Of a stretch of 44,653 nt of DNA, positions 26,594 to 35,406 are shown piece by piece; position 1 is the stretch's first letter; every line of letters starts with the position of its first letter. Origin of the DNA: Clostridia bacterium (GTDB taxonomy: Bacteria > Bacillota > Clostridia > Christensenellales > DTU072); NCBI GenBank assembly GCA_028701415.1, contig JAQVQU010000004.1:1-44653 (forward strand), given 5' to 3'. The notes under the pieces were generated by a model that ran no database searches, had not been told where the DNA came from, and saw only the letters and a program-made list of their open reading frames with translations. A program made the translations under genes and the position numbers.

Positions 26594-27686
26594 TAGAGGC
26601 TTATACATACATATTCCCTTCTGCAGTGGTAAGTGTTATTATTGTGACTTTTTTTCCGTAGCTTTAGATACAGAAAAATTAGATTTTTTTACAAAAAAGA
26701 TTATTAAAGAGATAGAATATTTTTCAAATCAATATCCTGACACAAGAATCTCTTCAATTTATATCGGTGGTGGGACTCCTTCGATTGTACCATATTTATA
26801 CATTGAGAGGATTGTTAAAAGAATAAGTGACCTTTTTTTAGTAAATAGTGAGGAATTTACTATTGAAGTTAATCCTGGTGAAATTGAGTGGGTTAAAGAA
26901 TACTCAAATCTAGGAGTTAATAGAATAAGTTTGGGGGTTCAATCATTAAATAACAATGTATTGCTAAAATGTGGGAGGAGACATAACCGTGATTCTATTA
27001 TATATGCGTTGCAAGAAATTAGTAAATATTATGACAATGTATCCTGCGATTTGATTCTTGGTCTACCTGGGCAAAATGAAAATATCGTAATGAATGATAT
27101 AAATGAAGTTTCCAACTATGTAAAACATATTTCTTTGTATTTCTTAAAAATTGGAGAAGGAACTAAGTTTTATGATTTTTTAAAAAACAAGACAATTGAT
27201 TTTCCCGAAGATGATAACTTAGTAGAAATTTATTATTTAGCAAAAAATAAAATGTTAGAATTAGGGTATATAAGATATGAAGTCAGTAATTTTGCTAAAG
27301 AAAATTTTCAATCTAAACATAACACATTATATTGGTCTAGAAAGGAATACATAGGCGTTGGGCCAAGCGCATGTAGTTTAATCGGTAACAAAAGATTGCA
27401 AATTTCTAAATTGAATTACTTTAACGATAAAATTACTGAATATTTAACAGAAGAGGTACTAACTCTAGAAGAAATGGCAAAGGAAACAGTGATTCTATCT
27501 CTAAGAACCGACTATGGATTAGATTTAAATAGATTTGAAAAAACCTATGGTAAGAGTATTTTCCAAATGTTTCCAGAAGCAATGGAAAAAAACTTGAAGT
27601 TTTTTGAATTTTTTAATAGAAATTTTTTAAAAATAAGAGAAGAGTATTTTTTATCTCAAAATATTATATTTGAAGATTTTTTATAA
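26586..27686 (+). CDS. hemW: Radical SAM heme chaperone HemW
   Basis: 366 aa radical SAM protein. The cluster motif is Cys13-x3-Cys17-x2-Cys20 in FCSGKCYYCDF, where Asp follows the third Cys; true coproporphyrinogen dehydrogenase HemN has a fourth Cys there. IGGGTPSIVP and the HNTLYWSRKEYIGVGPSACS block are typical of HemW. Members were long annotated as HemN but bind and deliver heme, as shown for Lactococcus and E. coli. Presence does not prove that this organism makes heme. It overlaps lepA and is followed by the heat-shock promoter. Confidence 0.92.
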   Translation: MTDRGLYIHIPFCSGKCYYCDFFSVALDTEKLDFFTKKIIKEIEYFSNQYPDTRISSIYIGGGTPSIVPYLYIERIVKRISDLFLVNSEEFTIEVNPGEIEWVKEYSNLGVNRISLGVQSLNNNVLLKCGRRHNRDSIIYALQEISKYYDNVSCDLILGLPGQNENIVMNDINEVSNYVKHISLYFLKIGEGTKFYDFLKNKTIDFPEDDNLVEIYYLAKNKMLELGYIRYEVSNFAKENFQSKHNTLYWSRKEYIGVGPSACSLIGNKRLQISKLNYFNDKITEYLTEEVLTLEEMAKETVILSLRTDYGLDLNRFEKTYGKSIFQMFPEAMEKNLKFFEFFNRNFLKIREEYFLSQNIIFEDFL

Positions 27687-27703
27687 ATTTTAAATTTTTG
27701 TTC

Positions 27704-27732
27704 TTGACAAAGAATTATACTGTCAATATAAT
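27704..27732 (+). promoter_or_regulatory. Consensus sigma-A promoter of the hrcA-dnaK operon
   Basis: TTGACA at 27704-27709, exactly 17 bases, and TATAAT at 27727-27732: a perfect consensus promoter, the best in the window. Transcription should begin near 27739, within the operator described next. It starts 18 bases after the hemW stop. Confidence 0.92.
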
Positions 27733-27736
27733 ATAT

Positions 27737-27763
27737 CTAGCAGTCAAAATATAAGAGTGCTAA
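27737..27763 (+). promoter_or_regulatory. CIRCE operator (degenerate left arm)
   Basis: The right half-site GAGTGCTAA at 27755-27763 is a perfect CIRCE arm. Nine bases upstream, CTAGCAGTC at 27737-27745 matches the left arm TTAGCACTC at seven of nine positions. Spacing (N9) and position just after the -10 box are exactly as in other Bacillota, where HrcA binds to repress the operon and releases on heat shock. The imperfect left arm may lower affinity. Confidence 0.88.
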
Positions 27764-27786
27764 CACAATGTATTGGAGTTTGCCAA

Positions 27787-28866
27787 GTGGATCATAAATT
27801 ATCTGATCGGAAGAAGAAAGTATTAAGGGCAGTGGTTGATGAATATATTTCCTCTCCAATCCCGGTATCTTCTTCTGAAATTAGAGAAAAATATTTTAAT
27901 GATATTAGTTCAGCTACTATCAGGGTCGAATTGTCGGCTTTAGAAGAGATGGGTTATTTGGTCCAACCACATACTTCAGCGGGCCGTGTTCCTTCTTCGA
28001 TTGCATATAAGTTTTATGTTGAGAATTTCATTGGGAAAAAGCCATTAAAGAAAAAAGATATAAGAACAATAGATAATTTTTTTGATAAGAAATTTAATGA
28101 AATAGAAGATATTGTAAAAACGTCAGCCAAAGTAATAAGTGAAATAACAAATTATACTTCAGTAATAGTAATCAACAATATCAATAACGTTTTGATAAAA
28201 GAGATTAAGATAGTAGGATTAGAGCCTAATTCCGCTTTGGTGATAATAATAACTGATAGTGGAATTATAAAAGATAACATTATTTCTTTAAAGAGAAATA
28301 CAAATTCTTCATTTATTCGAGATGCAAATGTTCTTATCAATAAAATTTTTGCAGGCTATACTGTTGGCGAGTTAAAAACTAGATCTCAAATGGTTGAAAT
28401 GGAATTATCAGATTTCAGAGAATTATTGGATTGTGTAATTGAAATTTTAAAGAATTATTCTAATAAATCCGCTAAAAATGTTTATGTCGAAGGCGGAAAT
28501 AAAATGTTAAATTATCCAGGAGCGACTTTAGAACAGGCTAAATCGGCCTTGAATGTTTTAGAAGATAAATTGTTATTAGGGAATTTGTTAGATGATAAAA
28601 CGGATAATATTGAATTTTCTTTTAAAATTGGAAAAGATGAAACATGTGGGATCGATCGATGTGCAATCATGACTGCAAAATATACGATTAATGGAAAAGA
28701 GATTGGCCAGGCTGGTGTAATAGGTCCGGAACGAATGGATTATGGAAAAGTTATGGGAGTTCTTTCATATTTGAGTAAATCCATTAATAGTATAGCTGCC
28801 TGTGAAATAATTGATAAATGTGATGAAACGAGTATATTTGGAGAGGAAGATGGCAAAGAAAAATAA
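27787..28866 (+). CDS. hrcA: Heat-inducible transcription repressor HrcA
   Basis: Repressor of class I heat-shock genes that binds CIRCE. 359 aa. The N-terminal winged helix (about 1-75) reads MDHKLSDRKKKVLRAVVDEY and includes SSATIRVELSALEEMGYLVQ and HTSAGRVPS, all family marks. The C-terminal part includes GPERMDYGKVMGVLSYLSKS. I chose GTG 27787, eight bases after GGAG at 27775-27778. An in-frame GTG at 27757 falls inside the CIRCE arm and has no site. The gene represses its own operon. Its end overlaps grpE by 17 bases. Confidence 0.96.
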   Translation: MDHKLSDRKKKVLRAVVDEYISSPIPVSSSEIREKYFNDISSATIRVELSALEEMGYLVQPHTSAGRVPSSIAYKFYVENFIGKKPLKKKDIRTIDNFFDKKFNEIEDIVKTSAKVISEITNYTSVIVINNINNVLIKEIKIVGLEPNSALVIIITDSGIIKDNIISLKRNTNSSFIRDANVLINKIFAGYTVGELKTRSQMVEMELSDFRELLDCVIEILKNYSNKSAKNVYVEGGNKMLNYPGATLEQAKSALNVLEDKLLLGNLLDDKTDNIEFSFKIGKDETCGIDRCAIMTAKYTINGKEIGQAGVIGPERMDYGKVMGVLSYLSKSINSIAACEIIDKCDETSIFGEEDGKEK

Positions 28867-29410
28867 AGATGAAAATCTAAATGAACCAAAAGATAATTCT
28901 GAAAAATTAAATAGTGCTGAGGAATCAGACACACCTGTTTCTGAGGACCCCAAAACAGATGAATTTGAAATAAATAATGAGGTTATAGCTCAGCTCAATT
29001 TGAAAATAGATGATTATAAATTTACTGCGCAAAGAATTCAGGCTGAGTTTGAAAACTATAGAAAGAGAAATGAGGAAATAAAAAATTCTATCAAGAGCGA
29101 TACTATCAATGAAATAATACAAGAGTTTTTATTGGTTCTTGATTCAATTAATTCAGCTTTAAAAATTGTTCAGGAAGGATCAGCAAAAGAAGGTATAAAT
29201 CTTATTGCAAAGCAATTTTATTCTTTACTAACAAAGTATGAAGTTGAAGAAATTGATCCTGAAAACGAGGCGTTTAATCCTCTGTTTCATAATGCTGTGA
29301 TGCAAGAAGAAAATCCAGAAAAAGTTGGTACTGTTGTCCAGGTATTCCAAAAAGGATACAAACGGAAAGGAAAAGTAATTAGATTTGCAACTGTAAAAGT
29401 TGCGGTGTAA
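28850..29410 (+). CDS. grpE: Nucleotide exchange factor GrpE
   Basis: Dimeric exchange factor that releases ADP from DnaK and can act as a thermosensor. 186 aa. An acidic disordered N-terminus (about 1-40) is followed by a long helix with FTAQRIQAEFENYRKRNEEI. The C-terminal beta domain reads NPLFHNAVMQEENPEKVGTVVQVFQKGYKRKGKVIR, the expected GrpE signature region. I chose ATG 28850, six bases after GGAG at 28840-28843; longer in-frame starts lie within hrcA. It sits in the normal hrcA-grpE-dnaK order. Confidence 0.96.
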   Translation: MAKKNKDENLNEPKDNSEKLNSAEESDTPVSEDPKTDEFEINNEVIAQLNLKIDDYKFTAQRIQAEFENYRKRNEEIKNSIKSDTINEIIQEFLLVLDSINSALKIVQEGSAKEGINLIAKQFYSLLTKYEVEEIDPENEAFNPLFHNAVMQEENPEKVGTVVQVFQKGYKRKGKVIRFATVKVAV

Positions 29411-29453
29411 AAATATAAATAACCCCACAAGGGTAAAAACAAGGAGAAATGTT

Positions 29454-31262
29454 ATGTCGAAAATTATAGGAATTGATTTAGGAACAACAAATTCTGTTGT
29501 AGCGGTAATGGAAGGTGGAGAAGCTACCGTTATTGTAAATGCTGAGGGAAACAGAACGACACCATCAGTCGTTGGTTTTACAAAAGATGGAGAAAGATTG
29601 GTTGGTCAAGTTGCCAAGAGACAAGCGATAGTTAATCCCGATAGAACGATTAGTTCTATCAAAAGAGAAATGGGTACAAACTATACTGTAGTAGTAGATG
29701 AGAAGAAATATACTCCGCCAGAGATTTCTGCGATGATATTAACTAAATTAAAAAATGATGCCGAGGCTTATCTTGGGCAAAAAGTTACCAAAGCAGTTAT
29801 TACTGTTCCTGCGTATTTCTCGGATAGTCAGAGACAAGCGACTAAAGATGCTGGAAAAATAGCAGGACTAGAGGTTCTTCGTATTATTAATGAACCTACA
29901 GCTGCTGCCTTTGCATATGGATTAGATAAAAAACCTCAGAAGATATTAGTTTATGATTTGGGTGGTGGAACATTTGATGTTTCTATCCTCGATATTGGGG
30001 ATGGGGTTGTGGAAGTTTTGGCCACAAACGGAAATACACGTTTAGGAGGAGATGATTTTGACAAAAAAGTAATGGATTGGGTAGTTGAAGAGTTTAAGAA
30101 AACAACAGGAATAGACTTGTCAAAAGACAAAATGGCAATGCAAAGAGTTAAAGAAGCATCTGAAAAGGCAAAAATTGAATTATCTGGAATTAATAAAGTA
30201 AACATAAATTTACCTTTTATTACAAGCAATGAGAATGGTCCACAACATATAGACATGGATCTTACTCGCGCAAAATTTGACGATATGACTTCTGGCTTAG
30301 TAAAAGCTACTATTGGTCCTGTATTACAGGCTTTAAAAGATTCAAAACTATCTACAAAAGAAATAGAGAAAGTTCTTTTAGTTGGTGGATCTACAAGAAT
30401 ACCTGCCGTTATTGATGCTGTAAAGAATGTAATGGGACAAGACCCTTACAAAGGGATCAATCCAGACGAGTGCGTTGCATTGGGTGCTGCTATCCAGGGG
30501 GGTGTTTTAGCTGGGGAAGTCAAAGATATTCTTCTTTTAGATGTCACTCCTTTGTCTTTGGGCATTGAAACACTAGGTGGAGTTTTCACAAAATTAATCG
30601 AAAGAAATACCACTATCCCTACAAAAAAATCTCAGGTTTTTTCAACTGCTGCAGATAATCAAACATCTGTCGATATTCATGTACTACAGGGAGAAAGAGC
30701 TATGGCCAGTGATAATAAAACTCTAGGAAGGTTTGAGCTCACAGGGATACCTCCTGCAATGAGAGGAATCCCACAAATTGAGGTTACATTTGAGATAGAT
30801 CAAAATGGGATAGTATCGGTTGCTGCGCTTGATAAAGGGACAAATAAGTCTGCGAATATTACTATAACAGCTTCTTCGAATTTATCGAAAGAGGATATAG
30901 ATAGTGCTGTTAAGGAAGCGGAGAAATACGCTGAAGAAGATAAAAAACGCCGTGACTTGATTGATATGAAAAATACTACTGAACAACTCATTTTAGCAAT
31001 CGATAAAACCGTATCTGAAAGTGGGGAAAAACTGGATAGTCAGGATATAGAGACTCTCAAGAAAGCTGCAAGTGAAGCAAAAGAAAAATTAAAAACAGCT
31101 GAAGACGTTGAAACGGTAAAAGCTATTACCGAAGAATTGTCAAAGGTTACCAATCCTATTTTTACTAAACTATATCAAAAGGAACAGGAAGCTAATCCAT
31201 CAACTTCCGATAATAATGAAGATGGCCCAACTATAAATGTTGATCCAGATGATATTAAATAG
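29454..31262 (+). CDS. dnaK: Chaperone DnaK (Hsp70)
   Basis: ATP-driven Hsp70 chaperone. 602 aa from ATG 29454, seven bases after AAGGAG at 29441-29446; an in-frame ATG at 29400 within the grpE end is not credible. It begins MSKIIGIDLGTTNSVVAVME. Further motifs are VPAYFSDSQRQATKDAG, NEPTAAAFAYGLD, YDLGGGTFDVSILD and VLLVGGSTRIPAV. The interdomain linker DILLLDVTPLSLGIET leads to the substrate domain. The ATPase domain is of the short Gram-positive form, without the insertion of proteobacterial DnaK. The C-terminus ends NVDPDDIK, a variant of the usual acidic EEV-type tail. Confidence 0.98.
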   Translation: MSKIIGIDLGTTNSVVAVMEGGEATVIVNAEGNRTTPSVVGFTKDGERLVGQVAKRQAIVNPDRTISSIKREMGTNYTVVVDEKKYTPPEISAMILTKLKNDAEAYLGQKVTKAVITVPAYFSDSQRQATKDAGKIAGLEVLRIINEPTAAAFAYGLDKKPQKILVYDLGGGTFDVSILDIGDGVVEVLATNGNTRLGGDDFDKKVMDWVVEEFKKTTGIDLSKDKMAMQRVKEASEKAKIELSGINKVNINLPFITSNENGPQHIDMDLTRAKFDDMTSGLVKATIGPVLQALKDSKLSTKEIEKVLLVGGSTRIPAVIDAVKNVMGQDPYKGINPDECVALGAAIQGGVLAGEVKDILLLDVTPLSLGIETLGGVFTKLIERNTTIPTKKSQVFSTAADNQTSVDIHVLQGERAMASDNKTLGRFELTGIPPAMRGIPQIEVTFEIDQNGIVSVAALDKGTNKSANITITASSNLSKEDIDSAVKEAEKYAEEDKKRRDLIDMKNTTEQLILAIDKTVSESGEKLDSQDIETLKKAASEAKEKLKTAEDVETVKAITEELSKVTNPIFTKLYQKEQEANPSTSDNNEDGPTINVDPDDIK

Positions 31263-31271
31263 AGATTACTT

Positions 31272-32417
31272 ATGGAAAAGGATTATTATAAAACACTAGG
31301 GATAAGCAGAGAAGCGAACGCGGACGAAATTAAGTCCGCGTATCGCAGTTTAGCGAAAAAATGGCACCCGGATGTATTTGCTACAGACTCTGAAGAAAAG
31401 AAAAAAGAAGCTAAGGAAAAATTTACAGAAATTCAACATGCATATAGCGTTCTTTCTAATCCTGAAAAAAAAGCACTATATGATCAATATGGAAGTGAAG
31501 AAGGCCCTCAAATGTCTTCTTCGGGTAGCGCTGGGTTTGGTGGAAGTGGATTCGGGTTTGGAGACATATTCAGTGATTTATTTAATGTCTTTAGTGGAGG
31601 AGACTCTAGGTCCCGTTCATCAGGGTCCTCAAGGCAGAGAAGCGGAGAGGACATAGAGCTTCAATTGACACTTACGTTTGAAGAAGCTTGTTTTGGCGTA
31701 GAAAAAGAGATTTCTTATAAGAGGACTGAAAACTGTAGCTCATGTAATGGTACTGGTGCAAAGAATGGAAAATCGTATAGTACTTGTTCAAATTGCAAGG
31801 GCACGGGAAGTGTAATTGTTGAACAAAGAACTATGTTTGGAGTTATGCGAAGTCAGCAAGTTTGCTCATCTTGTGGTGGAAGAGGAAAGATAATAACTGA
31901 ACCCTGCCCTGATTGTGGTGGTGCTGGTAGAGTTAAAAGACAGAAAACAATAAAGGTAAAAATACCTGCGGGTGTGGACAACAACCAAATGTTAACAGTC
32001 AATGCAGAAGGAAACGCGGGATATAACGGGGCTCCTAATGGTAATTTAATAGTTGTATTCCGTGTCCTTCCACATAAGTTGTTTGTCAGATCAGGTTATG
32101 ATTTAAAATTAGACTTACCTATAAAAGTCTCCCAGGCGATTCTCGGGGGGAAAGTTTCAATTTTAACAATCAGTGGAGATAGAATTGACATAGACATACC
32201 AGAGGGGACCGAAGATGGAACAATTATAAGGGTTAAGAGAAGAGGAATAAAATTCCTAAGAAAAGACACTTACGGAGATTTATTTATAAAAATAATTATT
32301 GATTTACCTAAAAACCTTTCGATTAAGCAAAGGAAAGCTCTTAAGGAAAGTATGGATGTTTTGGAAAATGCTTCCTATTCAAAAGTTGATAAATTTAATA
32401 AACTGACAAACAATTAA
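31272..32417 (+). CDS. dnaJ: Chaperone DnaJ (Hsp40)
   Basis: Type I J-protein that stimulates DnaK. 381 aa. The J domain (1-70) has the HPD motif at 32-34. A Gly/Phe-rich linker (GFGGSGFGFGDIF) follows, then four zinc-binding repeats from about 154: CSSCNGTG, CSNCKGTG, CSSCGGRG and CPDCGGAG. The C-terminal substrate-binding beta domains complete it. The gene lies 9 bases after dnaK with no strong ribosome binding site, so it likely depends on coupling. The region 31319-31340 can form a 7-bp GC-rich hairpin in the mRNA. Confidence 0.98.
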   Translation: MEKDYYKTLGISREANADEIKSAYRSLAKKWHPDVFATDSEEKKKEAKEKFTEIQHAYSVLSNPEKKALYDQYGSEEGPQMSSSGSAGFGGSGFGFGDIFSDLFNVFSGGDSRSRSSGSSRQRSGEDIELQLTLTFEEACFGVEKEISYKRTENCSSCNGTGAKNGKSYSTCSNCKGTGSVIVEQRTMFGVMRSQQVCSSCGGRGKIITEPCPDCGGAGRVKRQKTIKVKIPAGVDNNQMLTVNAEGNAGYNGAPNGNLIVVFRVLPHKLFVRSGYDLKLDLPIKVSQAILGGKVSILTISGDRIDIDIPEGTEDGTIIRVKRRGIKFLRKDTYGDLFIKIIIDLPKNLSIKQRKALKESMDVLENASYSKVDKFNKLTNN

Positions 32418-32429
32418 TATTTTATACAT

Positions 32430-33401
32430 ATGAAGAAAGAATTATCTATAAAAGTATCAAGAACTGGAGCTGATTATATAGTAAGCTCCTTTTTTTCATT
32501 AGGTATTGTTGAATTAAGAATAAATGATTCAAATACAATAAATGAAATCTTAGGGTCCAGTACTTTTTGGGATTATGTTGACGATAAGTTAATGGTTCCA
32601 TATGAAGATACTATAGAAATAATTGCTTATTTAGACGAAAGTGAAATCGAGAAAACTATTAAATTTTTAAAAAATGAGATGAAAAAATTAGTAGATGTTA
32701 ATTATGGAAAGATAATATTTTCAATAAAGGATTTCGTAAATATTGATTGGTTAAAGGAATGGAAGAAATATTACAAACCAATTAGTTGTGGGAAAATTGT
32801 AGTAGTACCAAGTTGGATGAAAGATAGTGAAGATTTTGAAGATTCTATTCCGGTTTATATAAATCCTGGTTGTTCTTTTGGGACTGGGGACCATGAAAGC
32901 ACTCGTATGTGTCTAGAACTATTATCAACTATACAACTGCAAGGAAAATCTATTGCTGATGTGGGGTCTGGAAGTGGAATTCTTGGCATTTCTGCTTTAA
33001 AACTGGGAGGATCTAAATGCTGTTTCCTTGATATTGATTTTGCTACATTATCAGAAGCAAGGAGTAATTATATTATAAATTTTAGTAATAATGAAAATTT
33101 TTTATTTTATGAGAAACAATTGGTAGATAAAAACGTTTGTTTTATTAAATCAGATCTTTTTAAAGGAATTAATCAAAAATTTGATATATTACTTGCAAAT
33201 ATTACTGCAGATCCTCTCATTAGTTTGTCTAATGACATAGAAAATAATTTATTACCTAATGGTTTACTGATTTGTTCAGGTATAATAGAAAAGTATAGAG
33301 ATTCTGTAGTAAAAGCTTTTCAAAGAAAAGGGTTATCATTAGAAAAAGAAGTAATCAATAATGGTTGGATTGCACAATTATATTTATATAATAATAATTA
33401 A
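32430..33401 (+). CDS. prmA: Ribosomal protein L11 methyltransferase PrmA
   Basis: SAM-dependent enzyme that trimethylates ribosomal protein L11. 323 aa. The N-terminal substrate-recognition domain contains WLKEWKKYYKPISCGKIVV. The catalytic part has NPGCSFGTGDHESTRMCL near 150, the SAM motif ADVGSGSGILGISALKLG near 175 and LLANITADPL near 255, where N-I-T replaces the more common N-I-L. No clear Shine-Dalgarno precedes the ATG. In Bacillus the same gene (yqeT) is fifth in the dnaK operon, as here. Confidence 0.94.
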   Translation: MKKELSIKVSRTGADYIVSSFFSLGIVELRINDSNTINEILGSSTFWDYVDDKLMVPYEDTIEIIAYLDESEIEKTIKFLKNEMKKLVDVNYGKIIFSIKDFVNIDWLKEWKKYYKPISCGKIVVVPSWMKDSEDFEDSIPVYINPGCSFGTGDHESTRMCLELLSTIQLQGKSIADVGSGSGILGISALKLGGSKCCFLDIDFATLSEARSNYIINFSNNENFLFYEKQLVDKNVCFIKSDLFKGINQKFDILLANITADPLISLSNDIENNLLPNGLLICSGIIEKYRDSVVKAFQRKGLSLEKEVINNGWIAQLYLYNNN

Positions 33402-33418
33402 CACAAGTAGGTTTTGAA

Positions 33419-34123
33419 ATGGAAATTAGACGGTTTTATGGAACAAAGAAAAATAATATTATAGTTTTGGAGGGAGATGAGTTTTTTCATTGTATAAAAG
33501 TTTTAAGACATAGAATAGGATATGAAATAGTTGTATTTACAGGGGATGGTTTCGATTATAATTGTAGAATAATTAAAATACTCGATGACTCTCTTGAGGC
33601 TGAGATCTTATCCCATGAGAAAAATCAAGTAGAGAATAAATGGAAAATTATTTTATGCCAAGGTTTATGCAAAGAATTTGATTTTATTATACAAAAGGCG
33701 GTAGAACTAGGAGTAAATAAAATTATTCCCTTTTTAAGTTCTAGAACGAATATAAAAAACTTTAAAAGGATTAGGGCTGAAAAGATTATTTTAGATGCAG
33801 TAAAACAATGTGGCCGAGCCGTGATACCAGAAATCACTGAACCGATTAAGTATGAAGAGTTGTTCAACATGAACAAAAATTTCAAAAATAGAATCATATG
33901 TTATGAGGATTTGAAAGGTAACTCACTTTATTCCCAACTGAATTGGGTAGACAGAGACGTATTAATTGTAATAGGGAGTGAAGGCGGTTTTACTGAAGAG
34001 GAAATTAGAAATGCAGCTAATTCAGGTTTAAAAATCGTTTCACTTGGTAATAGAATACTTAAAGCAGAAACTGCGGCTATTACGGGGCTAATAACAGTTC
34101 TAATAAAATATGATGAGATTTAA
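33419..34123 (+). CDS. rsmE: 16S rRNA (uracil1498-N3)-methyltransferase RsmE
   Basis: SPOUT methyltransferase that modifies U1498 in the decoding region of 16S rRNA. 234 aa. The N-terminal PUA-like domain starts EIRRFYGTKKNNIIVLEGDE. The SPOUT knot contains CQGLCKEFDFIIQKAVELG near 78, IGSEGGFTEEE near 182 and LGNRILKAETAAITGL near 208. It corresponds to yqeU of the Bacillus dnaK operon and ends two bases before mtaB. Confidence 0.95.
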   Translation: MEIRRFYGTKKNNIIVLEGDEFFHCIKVLRHRIGYEIVVFTGDGFDYNCRIIKILDDSLEAEILSHEKNQVENKWKIILCQGLCKEFDFIIQKAVELGVNKIIPFLSSRTNIKNFKRIRAEKIILDAVKQCGRAVIPEITEPIKYEELFNMNKNFKNRIICYEDLKGNSLYSQLNWVDRDVLIVIGSEGGFTEEEIRNAANSGLKIVSLGNRILKAETAAITGLITVLIKYDEI

Positions 34124-34125
34124 TA

Positions 34126-35406
34126 ATGAATAAAAAAGTTTCAGTTTTCAATATAGGATGCAAAGTTAATCAATATGAATGTGATTGTATACAAGGGGCA
34201 CTAGAAAAGACCGGAGTTGAAACAAGCAATGAACTCATATATGCGGATATTTATGTTGTTAATACTTGTTCTGTAACCGCAGAAGCTGAAAGAAAATCGA
34301 GGCAAATAATTTCTAGGATTAGAAAAATTAATCCCAAGGCGGATATTATTATTACCGGTTGTGCTGCACAAAAAAACCCTCAGTTCTATGAAGATAAGGG
34401 TGCAAGTATTATTACTGGAGTTCTCAACAAGAATCAGTTAATCGAAAACACAAAAAATATTATACAAGGCAGTATAGAATTAATAAATAAGAGAATTGAA
34501 CCAATAAATACTAAAAATGACATAGCATATGAGAATATTTCCTCATATGCTATATTAAACAAGACTAGAGCCTTTGTGAAAATTCAAGATGGTTGTGATA
34601 ACTTCTGTTCATATTGCACTATACCGCTACTTAGAGGAAATGCTAGGTCAAGAAATATTTTAAGCATTGTTTCAGAGATGGAAGAGTTAAAATATTTAAC
34701 TAAAGAGGTTGTTTTGACTGGAATTAACTTATCTTCGTATGGGAAAGATATCAATGAGAGTCTAGTTACTCTTATTGAAAAAATGAAAGATATGCCTTTT
34801 AGGTTTAGAATTGGATCCTTCTATCTAGAAGGAATAGATGAGGATCTAATGGTTGCTTTGGTAAAGTCAAATAATTTTTGTCCACACTTTCATTTATCCC
34901 TACAAAGCTGTTCTGACTCTGTACTTTTTGATATGGGAAGACGATATAATTCAAAAAATATTGAGGAAAAGGTCAGATTGATTAAATCATTTTTCCCCGT
35001 ATCTTCTATCACCGCTGATATAATAGTCGGATATCCTACCGAATCAGAGAAAAACTATAGTGAAACTTATGATAATATTAAATCATTAGGATTATCTTCG
35101 ATACATGTATTTCCTTTTTCACGAAGAGAAAATACTAAATCCTATTATTTAAAACCATTATCTAATGATATAATAAAAGAGAGAAAACATAATATTATTG
35201 AGTTATCAAAAATATTAGAGAAGGATTTTTTGAAGAAAATGTTGTTTGAGAAGCAAAATGTTATTTTTGAAAGAAAAGAGAAAAGTGGTTTGTTTTCTGG
35301 ATATTCAGAATACTATATTAAAGTATATTCTGATAGTAAACAGGAGATGGCGTCTATCACACCCACGGGACTCTTTCAAGATGGTTTAATAGGAGTTGAA
35401 GAATAA
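34126..35406 (+). CDS. mtaB: tRNA (t6A37) methylthiotransferase MtaB
   Basis: Radical SAM methylthiotransferase that converts t6A37 to ms2t6A in tRNA for Lys. 426 aa. The N-terminal cluster domain supplies Cys12 (FNIGCKVNQYE), a Cys near 48 (NTCSVTAEAERKSRQ) and one near 83 (ITGCAAQ). The radical SAM motif is CDNFCSYC near 158, followed by PLLRGNARSR. A C-terminal TRAM-like segment completes it. It needs two Fe-S clusters, which ties it to nifS/nifU upstream. The linker before the radical SAM domain holds a long perfect inverted repeat in the DNA. Its stop overlaps the HIT gene by one base. Confidence 0.94.
   Translation: MNKKVSVFNIGCKVNQYECDCIQGALEKTGVETSNELIYADIYVVNTCSVTAEAERKSRQIISRIRKINPKADIIITGCAAQKNPQFYEDKGASIITGVLNKNQLIENTKNIIQGSIELINKRIEPINTKNDIAYENISSYAILNKTRAFVKIQDGCDNFCSYCTIPLLRGNARSRNILSIVSEMEELKYLTKEVVLTGINLSSYGKDINESLVTLIEKMKDMPFRFRIGSFYLEGIDEDLMVALVKSNNFCPHFHLSLQSCSDSVLFDMGRRYNSKNIEEKVRLIKSFFPVSSITADIIVGYPTESEKNYSETYDNIKSLGLSSIHVFPFSRRENTKSYYLKPLSNDIIKERKHNIIELSKILEKDFLKKMLFEKQNVIFERKEKSGLFSGYSEYYIKVYSDSKQEMASITPTGLFQDGLIGVEE
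34522..34553 (+). repeat. Perfect 12-bp inverted repeat inside mtaB
   Basis: ATAGCATATGAG at 34522-34533 and CTCATATGCTAT at 34542-34553 are exact reverse complements with an eight-base loop AATATTTC. It lies within the coding region of mtaB, in the linker between the cluster domain and the radical SAM domain. There is no T-run after it, so it is not a standard terminator. Confidence 0.9.

Noticed and set aside
27757..27786. Longer HrcA start (GTG inside the CIRCE arm).
   Set aside because: It has no ribosome binding site and would put ten residues of coding sequence into the operator. GTG 27787 has GGAG at the right distance and gives a canonical N-terminus.
31372..31656. A 94-residue plus-strand open frame inside dnaJ.
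   Set aside because: It is an out-of-frame shadow of the J and Gly/Phe regions, Lys-rich at first because of AT-rich codons, with no ribosome binding site.
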